Source of the DNA: Algoriphagus ratkowskyi
GTDB taxonomy: Bacteria; Bacteroidota; Bacteroidia; Cytophagales; Cyclobacteriaceae
DNA: 64,000 nucleotides
Direction of reading: 5' to 3'
NCBI RefSeq assembly: GCF_002150505.1
Contig: NZ_MSSV01000001.1
Coordinates: forward strand, 62,001-126,000
Within the stretch, counting starts at the first letter, position 1, and each line of letters begins with the position of its first letter. This document shows, piece after piece, positions 1 to 7,647 of this stretch. Both the position numbers and the translations under genes were made by a program. Below the pieces are notes generated by a model that had not been told where the DNA came from, made no database searches, and saw nothing but the letters and a program-made list of their open reading frames with translations.

Positions 1-130
1 GTTTTGCGGGGATACTTTCTTTGAGCGTGATAATTATTCCTTTGTGGTCAAAAGTCTCACCTGCTGAAAGGTCTTGTAAAGCAACTAGTACATTGTCTGT
101 CGAGTGAATCTGTAGGGTTTTATGGTTCAT
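1..130 (-). CDS. UxaA-like altronate dehydratase, N-terminal part (truncated by window edge)
   Basis: Only the first 43 codons are in the window; the ATG is read from 130 downward and the rest lies beyond base 1. The reading frame begins MNHKTLQIHSTDNVLVALQD and continues with SAGETF, DHKGIIIT and IPAKH-like residues. This is the layout of the SAF domain that opens UxaA-type altronate/galactarate dehydratases (a DNV..AL.D.. start, then a small glycine-containing turn and a hydrophobic strand). UxaA converts D-altronate to 2-keto-3-deoxygluconate in galacturonate breakdown. It is divergent from a TRAP transporter, which fits hexuronate or aldonate use. The catalytic part is not visible, so substrate is open. 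Confidence 0.62.
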   Translation of the reverse strand, partial: MNHKTLQIHSTDNVLVALQDLSAGETFDHKGIIITLKESIPAK

Positions 131-511
131 TGGAAAAGGTTTATAGTCGGTGCAATCAGTTAGATGAAGGTTTGAGATTGAATGCAATAACGAAAATCGT
201 TGGTTGATTTGAAACTATTGCAGAGTGGAACAAAGCCGAATTTGAGATTTTTGGAAAGTTTAGGATTTAAAATTAGGCTTTTTGTCCTAATTCTTTTCAT
301 TATCTAATTAGCTTTCTTGTCATATAACTAAATCGATTCCGTAAATCGACACGAACTATGAGTTCAGAAACAGCTATACTTGTGTAGTATGTTTTATTTT
401 CAATAAACCCATGAGATTGAGTATGAAGAAAAACCTAAGCAATTGGAATGTCCCGATGACTATCGGAATAACCTACGAGATCCCATCTGAAAATTGAAAA
501 AGAATAAACAG
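131..511. other. Intergenic region between uxaA-like gene and TRAP operon
   Basis: This 381-base divergent spacer must hold promoters for both the UxaA-like gene and the TRAP operon. It is AT-rich. I see no clear TAnnTTTG element and no long open frame. A short inverted repeat CCGAT-gact-ATCGG lies at 453-466. A 28-codon frame (411-497) overlaps it but has no recognisable features. Confidence 0.5.
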
Positions 512-1498
512 ATGAAAATCCATAAACTTCAAATTCTTTCTTTTTGTGTTGTACTGACGCTATTTTTTTCTTGTCAGGGCACATCAGATAAGCGAATAAT
601 CAAACTCGGTCATGGCCTTGGGATCACACATCCAGTGCATGAAGCCATGCTTTTTTTAGCCGAAAAAGTAGCGGAAAAATCTGGCGGAAAAATGGTTGTG
701 AAGATATATCCTAATCAACAATTGGGATCTGAGAGAGAGCTTGTAGAGCTTTTACAAATAGGAAGTCTAGGGATGACCAAAGTTTCCTCTGCAGCATTGG
801 AAGGCTTTGCTCCCACGATGCAAGTTTTTGGAATGCCTTATTTATTTAGAGATGACGCCCATCAGCTTGCTGTTTTAGAAGGAGAGATCGGTAAAAAGCT
901 TTTGCTTGATCCGCAGAAATTTTTGTTACGTGGTCTTTGCTATTATGATTCTGGGAAAAGAAGCTTTTATACTAAAACCAAACCCGTGGAAACTCCAGCA
1001 GACTTAGCTGGTCTAAAGATCCGTGTAATGGAGAGTAATACTGCTTCGAACATGGTGAAAGCCCTGGGAGGATCGCCTACACCGGTTTCTTATGGTGAAC
1101 TGTACACAGCTTTGCAACAAGGGATCGTGGATGGAGCTGAGAATAATGCTCCAAGTCTATATACTTCCAAACATTACGAAGTATGCAAATATTATAGCAT
1201 AGACGAGCACACTGCATTGCCGGATGTGATGATCGTGAGCACTAAAGTGTGGGAAAGTTTAAATGAGCAGGAGCAACAATGGCTTCAAGATGCTGCGGAT
1301 GAATCTGCTATCTACGAATATAAAATCTGGGCTGAGGCTACTGAACATGCTTTAAGTGAAATGCAAAAAGCAGGAGTGATTATTTCTTATCCTGACAAGG
1401 AGCCATTTCGTCAAGCGGTAGAGTCTATGTACTCAGATCTAAAAGTGCAACAGCCAGAAATCTATAAAATTGTGGAGCAAATCCGCGCAGTAAAATAA
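512..1498 (+). CDS. dctP: TRAP transporter solute-binding lipoprotein, DctP family
   Basis: Periplasmic substrate-binding component of a tripartite TRAP transporter, which uses an ion gradient to import organic acids. The protein (328 aa from ATG 512) opens with a lipoprotein signal (MKIHKLQILSFCVVLTLFFS then Cys). The DctP fold is visible from KLGHGLG onward, with GLKIRVMES carrying the arginine (about residue 171) that in this family pairs with the substrate carboxylate, then the typical YTALQQGIVDGAEN block. An upstream in-frame TTG at 494 would add six residues before the signal peptide; the ATG gives a standard signal, so I chose it. Next in the operon are the small and large membrane subunits. 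A sugar acid is the likely ligand because of the divergent UxaA-like gene; that is inference. Confidence 0.9.
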   Translation: MKIHKLQILSFCVVLTLFFSCQGTSDKRIIKLGHGLGITHPVHEAMLFLAEKVAEKSGGKMVVKIYPNQQLGSERELVELLQIGSLGMTKVSSAALEGFAPTMQVFGMPYLFRDDAHQLAVLEGEIGKKLLLDPQKFLLRGLCYYDSGKRSFYTKTKPVETPADLAGLKIRVMESNTASNMVKALGGSPTPVSYGELYTALQQGIVDGAENNAPSLYTSKHYEVCKYYSIDEHTALPDVMIVSTKVWESLNEQEQQWLQDAADESAIYEYKIWAEATEHALSEMQKAGVIISYPDKEPFRQAVESMYSDLKVQQPEIYKIVEQIRAVK

Positions 1499-1522
1499 CA
1501 ATCAACCCAACGATATAAACCT

Positions 1523-2011
1523 ATGTTTTCACCCCATACCAAGTTAAGCCTTGATAAATGGATTGCCCATATCTTGGTCATCTTGATGGCTCTCATGGTG
1601 CTCAATGTGACCTGGCAGGTCACTTCTCGCTATGTTTTTCAAAGCCCGAGTTCGTTCACGGATGAATTGTCCCGTTATATGCTGATCTGGGTAGGGATGC
1701 TGGGAGCAGCTTATGTCGCAGGGAAAAATGAGCATTTGGCCATTGATATTCTCCTGACTAAACTGGAAGAAAAAGGACAGGATAAATTAATGATCTTGAT
1801 AAATAGCTGTGTTTTAGTCTTCGCACTTGTAGTAATGGTTATTGGCGGGACTAACCTAGTTTATCTTACATTTATTTTGGAACAGAGATCTGCTGTGCTG
1901 CAGATTCCACTGGCATATATCTACGGAATAATCCCATTTAGCGGGCTATTGGTGATTTACTATCAGGTCGTGGCAATTAAATTTTTGACAAGTATTAAAG
2001 CTACGGTGTAA
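1523..2011 (+). CDS. dctQ: TRAP transporter small permease, DctQ family
   Basis: Small membrane subunit (162 aa) of the TRAP importer. It shows four hydrophobic segments at about residues 14-34, 48-66, 88-110 and 127-150. The conserved stretch WQVTSRYVFQSPSSFTDELS followed by RYMLIWVGMLGAAY is the DctQ signature. It lies 24 bases after dctP, and its stop codon shares one base with the start of the large subunit (TAATG at 2009-2013), so the two membrane subunits are probably translationally coupled. Confidence 0.9.
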   Translation: MFSPHTKLSLDKWIAHILVILMALMVLNVTWQVTSRYVFQSPSSFTDELSRYMLIWVGMLGAAYVAGKNEHLAIDILLTKLEEKGQDKLMILINSCVLVFALVVMVIGGTNLVYLTFILEQRSAVLQIPLAYIYGIIPFSGLLVIYYQVVAIKFLTSIKATV

Positions 2012-3306
2012 TGGAGATTTTAAGCGTATTAATATTAGTGATTTCCTTTCTTTTCTTTTTAGGAATAGGAGTGCCAGTGGCTTGGAGTCTTGGGCTTTCC
2101 AGCATGCTGACCTTACTGGTGACAGTTCAAACTATGCCGGCAATCACCACCATCGCTCAGCGAATGGGTACTGGATTGGATAGTTTTTCCTTACTGGCGA
2201 TTCCTTTTTTCATTCTCGCAGGAGAATTGATGAATCGTGGAGGAATAGCCAATCGACTGATTGAATTTGCAAAGGCCTTAACAGGAAGAATGCGAGGCGG
2301 ATTGCTACATGTGAATATCATTGCAGCGATGCTTATGGGGGCGATTGCGGGTTCTGCAGTAGCAGCAGCATCCTCTATGGGAGGAATTTTGGGCAAGAGA
2401 ATGGAGAAGGAAGGCTATCCAAAAGAACTTGGCGCGGCAGTGAATATTACTTCTTCTACTACCGGATTGATTATCCCTCCATCCAATGTATTGATCGTTT
2501 ATTCATTGGCTTCGGGAGGTGTTTCAGTTGCAGCCTTATTCGTTGCAGGTTATTTGCCGGGATTATTGGTTGGCGGATTGTTAATGGTGACAGCTGCAAT
2601 TATGGTAAGAGTTCATAAGCTACCAGCAGGAGAAGGTTCTTCTTTTGGTGTAATTCTGAAAACATTTTGGGCGGCCGTTCCTAGCTTATTCCTGCTGTTT
2701 GTAGTGATCGGCGGTATAATAGGCGGTGTATTTACTGCCACAGAAGCTTCGGCTATTGCGGTAGTGTACTCATTAGTCCTGTCGCTTATTTATCGCGAAC
2801 TTAAAGTGAAAGATTTGCCATCAGTTTTGCTGAAATCAGCAGAGACTACTGCAGTAGTAATGCTACTCATCGCAACTTCCATGGCAATGTCCTGGGTGAT
2901 GTCAAGTGAGGAAATCCCTCAAAATATTTCGAATTCTCTATTGGGATTGAGTGATAATATTTTTGTGATTCTTATTATGATCAATTTGTTACTACTAGTC
3001 GTCGGGATATTTATGGATATGACTCCAGCAGTACTGATTTTCACTCCGATATTCCTTCCAGTTGTGACGGCGCTTGGTGTGGATCCAGTTCACTTTGGTA
3101 TTATGATGGTGCTTAATCTTTGCATTGGTCTTTGTACTCCTCCAGTAGGTTCAATCCTCTTTATTGGAGTGGGTGTGGCGAATACCACTATACAGAAAAT
3201 CATCAAACCTATGTTGCCATTCTATGCAGCCATGGTCATAGCCTTGATTCTGATTATGCTTTTCCCTGAGATTACACTTTGGTTGCCTAGAGTATTTGGA
3301 GTGTAG
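2011..3306 (+). CDS. dctM: TRAP transporter large permease, DctM family
   Basis: Large membrane subunit (431 aa), the ion-coupled channel of the TRAP importer. Hydrophobic segments run through the whole length (about 12). Family hallmarks include IPFFILAGELMNRGGI near residue 65, the GSAVAAASSMG region near 115-130 and NVLIVYSLASGG near 160, and a C-terminal repeat with CTPPVGSILFIG. Length matches the family. It is the last gene of the operon; a hairpin terminator follows about 45 bases after the stop. Confidence 0.92.
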   Translation: MEILSVLILVISFLFFLGIGVPVAWSLGLSSMLTLLVTVQTMPAITTIAQRMGTGLDSFSLLAIPFFILAGELMNRGGIANRLIEFAKALTGRMRGGLLHVNIIAAMLMGAIAGSAVAAASSMGGILGKRMEKEGYPKELGAAVNITSSTTGLIIPPSNVLIVYSLASGGVSVAALFVAGYLPGLLVGGLLMVTAAIMVRVHKLPAGEGSSFGVILKTFWAAVPSLFLLFVVIGGIIGGVFTATEASAIAVVYSLVLSLIYRELKVKDLPSVLLKSAETTAVVMLLIATSMAMSWVMSSEEIPQNISNSLLGLSDNIFVILIMINLLLLVVGIFMDMTPAVLIFTPIFLPVVTALGVDPVHFGIMMVLNLCIGLCTPPVGSILFIGVGVANTTIQKIIKPMLPFYAAMVIALILIMLFPEITLWLPRVFGV

Positions 3307-3350
3307 GTAATCGTGGAATGATGCATGTCGGATGACTGATGAAAAATGAA

Positions 3351-3382
3351 AAAGGCGGTGGTTGTAAAACCTCCGTCTTTTT
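3351..3382 (+). terminator. Rho-independent terminator after TRAP operon
   Basis: AAAGGCGGTGG pairs with CCTCCGTCTTT over 11 positions with one G-U pair and one mismatch, and a T run follows. It sits just after the dctM stop. Confidence 0.7.
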
Positions 3383-3579
3383 GCGTTAGGCTATTTACCA
3401 TTACTTAAACCTTTTCATATTTTCTCAAATTACTTTTCAGTAAAAAAATTTTTGGACTCTAGTATTTTAAAGAAGTTAAGCCTATTTTTTTTATGCTTAT
3501 CCACATTTGCGCCAGCAAAAGGCAAAAAGTGAATTAATATATGGTTAACATTTGCATATCCGGCTCTTCGGTCTTCCGT

Positions 3580-3599
3580 CTCCCAATAGCGATTGGGAG
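3580..3599. repeat. Perfect 8-bp inverted repeat in the dctM-sigma gap
   Basis: CTCCCAAT-agcg-ATTGGGAG is a perfect short palindrome with a 4-base centre. It lies in the roughly 400-base gap between dctM and the small exported ORF (3307-3713). Apart from this repeat and the terminator at 3351-3382 I see nothing defined in the gap. Confidence 0.6.
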
Positions 3600-3713
3600 G
3601 TCTTTCAACCGGAGAAGCCATGAAAGAGAGTTTACTGCCCTCAATGCGGATAATCATTTTTCCTTTAATCTGTAGCGTTTTTAAGCCGCTTTCCGTCAGG
3701 ATATAAAAGCACT

Positions 3714-3950
3714 ATGAATTCACTTCTGAGAATCTATCTGGTTTTGATATTTACGAGTAGCGCTTTTAACGCTGGCTCGGAGAATGACTCAATCAACACG
3801 GGTTTTCCGGTAGAAGGACTTAATTTTGCGAAGGTTAATCATCCTCAGAATTTACAAGGAATGGCAGATTGCCTCACTACTGGAGATGTAAAAGAGTATA
3901 GAAAAATTTCTGAAGCTACTGCTGAAATCAGCTCCTCGAGCTTGAATTAA
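3714..3950 (+). CDS. Small exported protein of unknown function
   Basis: I do not recognise a family. The 78-aa frame starts with ATG and a plausible signal peptide (MNSLLRIYLVLIFTSSAFNA), then a short polar tail of about 58 residues with no cysteine pair or known motif. It precedes the sigma-factor gene in the same direction, with 72 bases between. It could be a leader gene of the sigma operon or a remnant of a longer exported protein. The signal-like N-terminus is the main reason to list it. Confidence 0.4.
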   Translation: MNSLLRIYLVLIFTSSAFNAGSENDSINTGFPVEGLNFAKVNHPQNLQGMADCLTTGDVKEYRKISEATAEISSSSLN

Positions 3951-4022
3951 AAAAGCGCAGCTACAAAATGAAAAATTCCGACTCCAAGATGGAGATCGAA
4001 ACCATAGATTAAAAGGGTTGAA

Positions 4023-4571
4023 TTGAATTGGACTGATCAGGAGTTGATCGAAGGTTGCAAACGACGATCAGCGAAGTACGAAGAGGTATTCTACAAAAAA
4101 TACTATGGCTATGTCATGGGGATCAGTCTGTCCTATTCCAAAGATAAGATGCTTGCAGATGAGATTACCAACGACTCATTTATCAAGTTTTTCGGATCGA
4201 TTAAGAAATTCGAGGACTTCCAATCTGTCAAGGCTTGGCTTCGCAGAATCACCGTAAATACTGCGATAGACTATTTTCGAAAGCAGAAGAAATTCCAAAA
4301 TCAATCCGATGTATCTGAAGAAACCGGAGTTTTTCACGAAGTGAATGCCTTGCAGGATTTGGCATTTCAGGATATCATAAATTTAATAAATCTGTTACCA
4401 GTAGATCATAGAATGGTATTTAATCTCTATGAGATCGAAGGCTATAGTCATAAGGAGATTGGCGAAAAGCTTGGCTTAACGGAAAGTTCATCCAGAGTCT
4501 ATCTGGCTAGGGCAAAAGCTCAGCTCCGCAACTTAGTATCATTACACTTGAAAGAATATGAAGGAAGATAA
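4023..4571 (+). CDS. RNA polymerase sigma factor, ECF subfamily
   Basis: ECF sigma-70 factor (182 aa) that would direct RNA polymerase to a stress- or envelope-responsive regulon. Region 2 covers about residues 20-90 (FYKKYYGYVMGISLSYS through WLRRITVNTAIDYFRKQ). Region 4 covers about 120-172, ending in GYSHKEIGEKLGLTESSSRV, the helix-turn-helix that reads the -35 site. The start is TTG at 4023: a stop lies in frame at 4005-4007, no ATG occurs near, and AAAAGG sits six bases upstream. Its last 14 bases overlap the next gene, which encodes the likely anti-sigma partner. Confidence 0.88.
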   Translation: MNWTDQELIEGCKRRSAKYEEVFYKKYYGYVMGISLSYSKDKMLADEITNDSFIKFFGSIKKFEDFQSVKAWLRRITVNTAIDYFRKQKKFQNQSDVSEETGVFHEVNALQDLAFQDIINLINLLPVDHRMVFNLYEIEGYSHKEIGEKLGLTESSSRVYLARAKAQLRNLVSLHLKEYEGR

Positions 4572-5958
4572 GCTGGATAAAGAAATTGCTGCTTCCCTTA
4601 AAGAGAAGTTAGCAGAAGCTTCAGTGCCCTACGAATTGGGCGCTTGGGAGGCTTTTCAGAAAAAGCGTGGGCAGCGTAAGCGTAGACAAATTACTTATTG
4701 GGTATCGGGGATCGCTGCGTCTCTACTATTACTAGCAGTAGGATTAAATTCTTTTGATTTAACTGAGAATGGAATTACGAATTCACCAGAAATACAACTT
4801 GCAGATGGAACAACAAGAGCACGCGAAAATAAGGCAGAGCACCTTCCTTTAGTGGATAGAGAGGTAGTTGAGCCTAGTGCTGAACCTATGATTGATCAAC
4901 AAACAGTTTCACCTAACTCTGGCACAAAACTATTGTTAGAAGGAGAGGAAGAGCAAAAATCTTCTAAAACTACGATCGATCCGAAAGTATTAAATAAATC
5001 TGTTCGAGCTGAAAAGGCTGAGATTAAGGAAGACGCTACCATTCTTCCTGTAAAGCCACTTACTCCAATCGAGAAAGGACGAGAACTGGATAAAGAACGA
5101 ATAAGTATTCAAAAACCTCCGCTGATAGCCGAAACAAAAGTAATTGAAAAGGCTGAAAATCAAATGGTAGAGAGATCGGTAGAAGAGTCATTGGCTCTGA
5201 CAATTGAAGAGTCTGCAACCAAGGTAGAAGAACCTCTCACTACGATTGCGCCTTCCGATAAGCAACAGTTTGTGGCTGAAAGTGATTTTCCAGAAATAGA
5301 AAAAGAAAAATCTAACGTGGGACTAGGTATGGGTCTTTCACCGGGTTTTGGAGCTATACAAAATGACAATCAAGTAGCAACGGCTCAGACAATCGGACTT
5401 GGGATGTTGGTGGATATTAAGTTGCCAGGCAAGTTTACGCTAGGTTCTGGTCTTGGTCTGAATTACCTCAGTCAGAATACCGAGCAACAGAGCACTGTGA
5501 TGGCATTTGGAAATTCTTATCCGCAAACTGAAAAGTTGGAAATACGTCAAATGCAATTAGAAGTGCCAGTATTCATCAAATATCCGCTGACTAAAAACAA
5601 CTCCATTTCGGTACAGGCTGGTTTTTCTAACTATTATGCGCTTAATGAGAGTGGGAGACAAGAAAATAGTTATGATCGGCAAGTGGCTAGTTACAGTGTA
5701 AATGCGGATGGATTTTCTTCTGTTTCTCTGAGTAGTAAATCAATGAATAGTGCCGCTTCTCTGGAAGCCACGGAAAGCAAATTCTATCCTTTTGCTACGA
5801 TAAACTTTGGACTGAACCTACTTTTACTGGAATCCAAAAGTGCTAGCTACGTGATTATGCCTTTCTATAATTACCAGCTGAAGCAAGTTTCTGGCTATGG
5901 TGATACGTATGGTTTGTTCGGTGCAAGCTTTAAGATGAACTTCGGAGGGAATAAATAG
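4558..5958 (+). CDS. Anti-sigma-like membrane protein with C-terminal outer-membrane beta-barrel domain
   Basis: A 466-aa protein encoded with a 14-base overlap after the sigma factor, so probably its regulator. Visible parts in order: a short cytoplasmic helix-rich N-terminus (about 1-44) ending in KKRGQRKRRQ; one membrane helix (about 46-64, WVSGIAASLLLLAVGL); a long Glu/Lys/Pro-rich linker (about 65-250); and a C-terminal region (about 250-466) with GLGMGLSPGFG, alternating hydrophobic strands and a final GLFGASFKMNFGG, as in small outer-membrane barrel domains of Bacteroidota. No zinc-type anti-sigma motif is visible. Assignment as anti-sigma rests on gene order and topology, not on a recognised domain. 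Confidence 0.7.
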   Translation: MKEDKLDKEIAASLKEKLAEASVPYELGAWEAFQKKRGQRKRRQITYWVSGIAASLLLLAVGLNSFDLTENGITNSPEIQLADGTTRARENKAEHLPLVDREVVEPSAEPMIDQQTVSPNSGTKLLLEGEEEQKSSKTTIDPKVLNKSVRAEKAEIKEDATILPVKPLTPIEKGRELDKERISIQKPPLIAETKVIEKAENQMVERSVEESLALTIEESATKVEEPLTTIAPSDKQQFVAESDFPEIEKEKSNVGLGMGLSPGFGAIQNDNQVATAQTIGLGMLVDIKLPGKFTLGSGLGLNYLSQNTEQQSTVMAFGNSYPQTEKLEIRQMQLEVPVFIKYPLTKNNSISVQAGFSNYYALNESGRQENSYDRQVASYSVNADGFSSVSLSSKSMNSAASLEATESKFYPFATINFGLNLLLLESKSASYVIMPFYNYQLKQVSGYGDTYGLFGASFKMNFGGNK

Positions 5959-6020
5959 AGACGAAAGATTTTTCATCCGAAGGTTCATGATTTTAATGAA
6001 CAAATCTTAAATCGAAAAAT

Positions 6021-6052
6021 GCCTTCTGTGTATCAGAAAGGCTATTTTTTTG
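6021..6052 (+). terminator. Terminator after sigma/anti-sigma operon
   Basis: GCCTTCTG pairs with CAGAAAGGC (one bulged base) and is followed by a run of T. It is 60 bases after the stop of the barrel-fusion gene. Confidence 0.65.
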
Positions 6053-6087
6053 CTATTTTTCGTAGAAACTATTTAAAGCGATTGGCT

Positions 6088-6540
6088 CACCACGGTAATT
6101 ACACAAAGCTCACATAGATGACCTGCATTTTCATAAGCTGGACCGACTTGGAGTTTATAACATACCATAAATAGCTAAGCTATCATTTCCCTATTCGAAC
6201 AAGATTTCCATCTCAAGTAGCCACCTGTATACCCAAACATTTCAATTGCTCATCAAAAGCAGAAAAGTGATCTTAACTGAAGGATACCTGTGACTTCATT
6301 CTATAAGTTGAGTCCATTGAATATTCTGAATTGCAAATTCCAATGATAGGAAGATGTAATAGGAAATCCCAACTCAGCGTTACTGCTTTGTTTTAAGAAC
6401 AGTCTGTACGTGGAGGTGAGAACTACCTACTCATGATGTGAAATAATTGATGATAGTCTTTACAGGCAAAGTCATTCAGAATAGGAAATCATAAAAGCTG
6501 GCGATCTCTGTATCATCCTCTGTGCCCTACTGCGTTAAAA
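6088..6540. repeat. Gene-free segment bounded by degenerate inverted repeats
   Basis: No frame of useful length occurs between 6053 and 6597. Its two ends carry related sequence in inverted orientation: 6088-6119 contains ACCACGGTAATTACACAAAG then CACATAGAT, and the reverse complement of 6504-6540 contains ACGCAGTAGGGCACAGAGG then ATACAGAGAT. This CACAGAG/CACGGAG-type wording is, from memory, common at interspersed repeats in environmental bacteria. A decayed mobile or repeat element is the simplest reading; the interior shows no transposase. Confidence 0.4.
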
Positions 6541-6544
6541 ATAA

Positions 6545-6576
6545 AAAAATCCCGACCTAATTCAGATCGGGATTTT
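6545..6576 (-). terminator. Terminator of DUF4397 lipoprotein gene
   Basis: AATCCCGA pairs with TCGGGATT (8 bp, 11-base loop). On the minus strand it is followed by a long T run, 22 bases beyond the lipoprotein stop. Confidence 0.8.
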
Positions 6577-6597
6577 GCATTGTGGTAGTATGATTAC

Positions 6598-7320
6598 TTA
6601 GTAATCTATATAGTTGGTAATTAATTGCAAATCAAGCTTTTTGGAGTTAACAGTAGAAAGTTCATATCCTCTTACCACCAGCGTATAAACTCTGCTACCT
6701 TTCAATTCAATGTTCGTAGCTGTCGCAAGGATTTCTCCTTTGCTAGAAACGACTGAAAGGTTATAGATAGAAGTGGCTATACTTTCAAATTCCGAGTTGG
6801 ATTTGAAAGCAACATCGCTGAAGATAGGAGTCTCTAGTTTGTCGAGTTTTAACGATACAGAACCTGCATCAGGGGAAAGATTTACCATTCGAAGTTGAGC
6901 TTCAGTTGTAGTAGGCTCCGACCAATCGTCATCAACTAGGATTGCATCTAAAGCTCCAGCGACCTCTATTATAAACATAGAGTAAACAGAATCCACCTTG
7001 ATTTCAAATTCTTTTTCCAAAAGGGAAGTAAGGGAATTCGGTTCAGAAAATTTAAAGAGTCTTTTACCCGGGTAGAAATTTTTGTAGGGTAAAACTTTTG
7101 AATAATTTAATGGAAAATCGTTTACCTTATTTTGATTGGCATATACAATCGTCCCCTCGTTACTGGGTGCTCCATTGTAAATAGAAATGTAGCCCGCATC
7201 TGGGTACTCGATTGGATCATTGTCATCCATGCAGCTAGTCAACCCAATCGTTCCAGCTAATAATGCTACTGTAGCCAAAGATTTAAGATTCTTTGTTGCA
7301 AATGATTTTACACTCATCAT
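6598..7320 (-). CDS. DUF4397 domain lipoprotein
   Basis: Exported lipoprotein (240 aa) of unknown role. The signal peptide (about 1-30) ends in the lipobox LTSC, followed by acidic residues. Two DUF4397-like repeats are visible: GYISIYNGAPSNEGTIVYAN near residue 44 and AQLRMVNLSPDAGSVSLKLD near 142, each a strand-rich segment about 90 residues long. The second ATG of the MM start is equally possible. The gene stands alone with its own terminator and is divergent from the XRE regulator. Confidence 0.82.
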   Translation of the reverse strand: MMSVKSFATKNLKSLATVALLAGTIGLTSCMDDNDPIEYPDAGYISIYNGAPSNEGTIVYANQNKVNDFPLNYSKVLPYKNFYPGKRLFKFSEPNSLTSLLEKEFEIKVDSVYSMFIIEVAGALDAILVDDDWSEPTTTEAQLRMVNLSPDAGSVSLKLDKLETPIFSDVAFKSNSEFESIATSIYNLSVVSSKGEILATATNIELKGSRVYTLVVRGYELSTVNSKKLDLQLITNYIDY

Positions 7321-7647
7321 AATGTATTTATTGGTTTTAGTTTTAAATCAATACCAAGACGTCTTCGCTATTCTTTTCGCTACAGCACGCCAGAAAGTTT
7401 GTTTATTTGGCTTGATTCAAATGAAATAGAATGCTGTCGATTCCGCTGTTTTTCCATAGCAGATCTAAAATCTACCAAAGATTGTATAAGGTGAATCAAA
7501 TGTAGAATTACTGTCATTTAGGATATTTCGTCTCATAGAGTTAGACTCGTTTGCATTAGTTTAGCTCAAAATTGAAATGTCGGGTGAAAGTCGGGTCAAA
7601 ACCGAGCATACTACGTCTAAAGTCAAAATCTAATCAGAGAAATTGCC
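7321..7647. other. Divergent intergenic region, DUF4397 gene and XRE regulator
   Basis: This 327-base spacer should carry both promoters. The only clear structure is a tandem 11-base direct repeat at 7579-7600. No other frame with recognisable features is present. Confidence 0.5.
7579..7600. promoter_or_regulatory. Tandem 11-bp direct repeat upstream of XRE regulator (possible operator)
   Basis: GTCGGGTGAAA at 7579-7589 is followed directly by GTCGGGTCAAA at 7590-7600 (10 of 11 identical). The 11-base period is about one helical turn, and the pair ends 47 bases before the XRE start. Adjacent same-face sites of this kind suit a dimeric or cooperative DNA-binding protein. The binding protein is not known. 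Confidence 0.4.

Noticed and set aside
411-497. 28-codon ORF ahead of dctP
   Set aside because: Too short, no ribosome-site support, no recognisable motif.
3430-3657. 75-aa minus-strand ORF between dctM and the sigma operon
   Set aside because: No recognisable motif or signal peptide, runs through a short palindrome, and its composition looks like chance reading of spacer DNA.
7220-7429. 69-aa plus-strand ORF at the DUF4397 start
   Set aside because: Mostly antisense to the start of the lipoprotein gene; a shadow frame.
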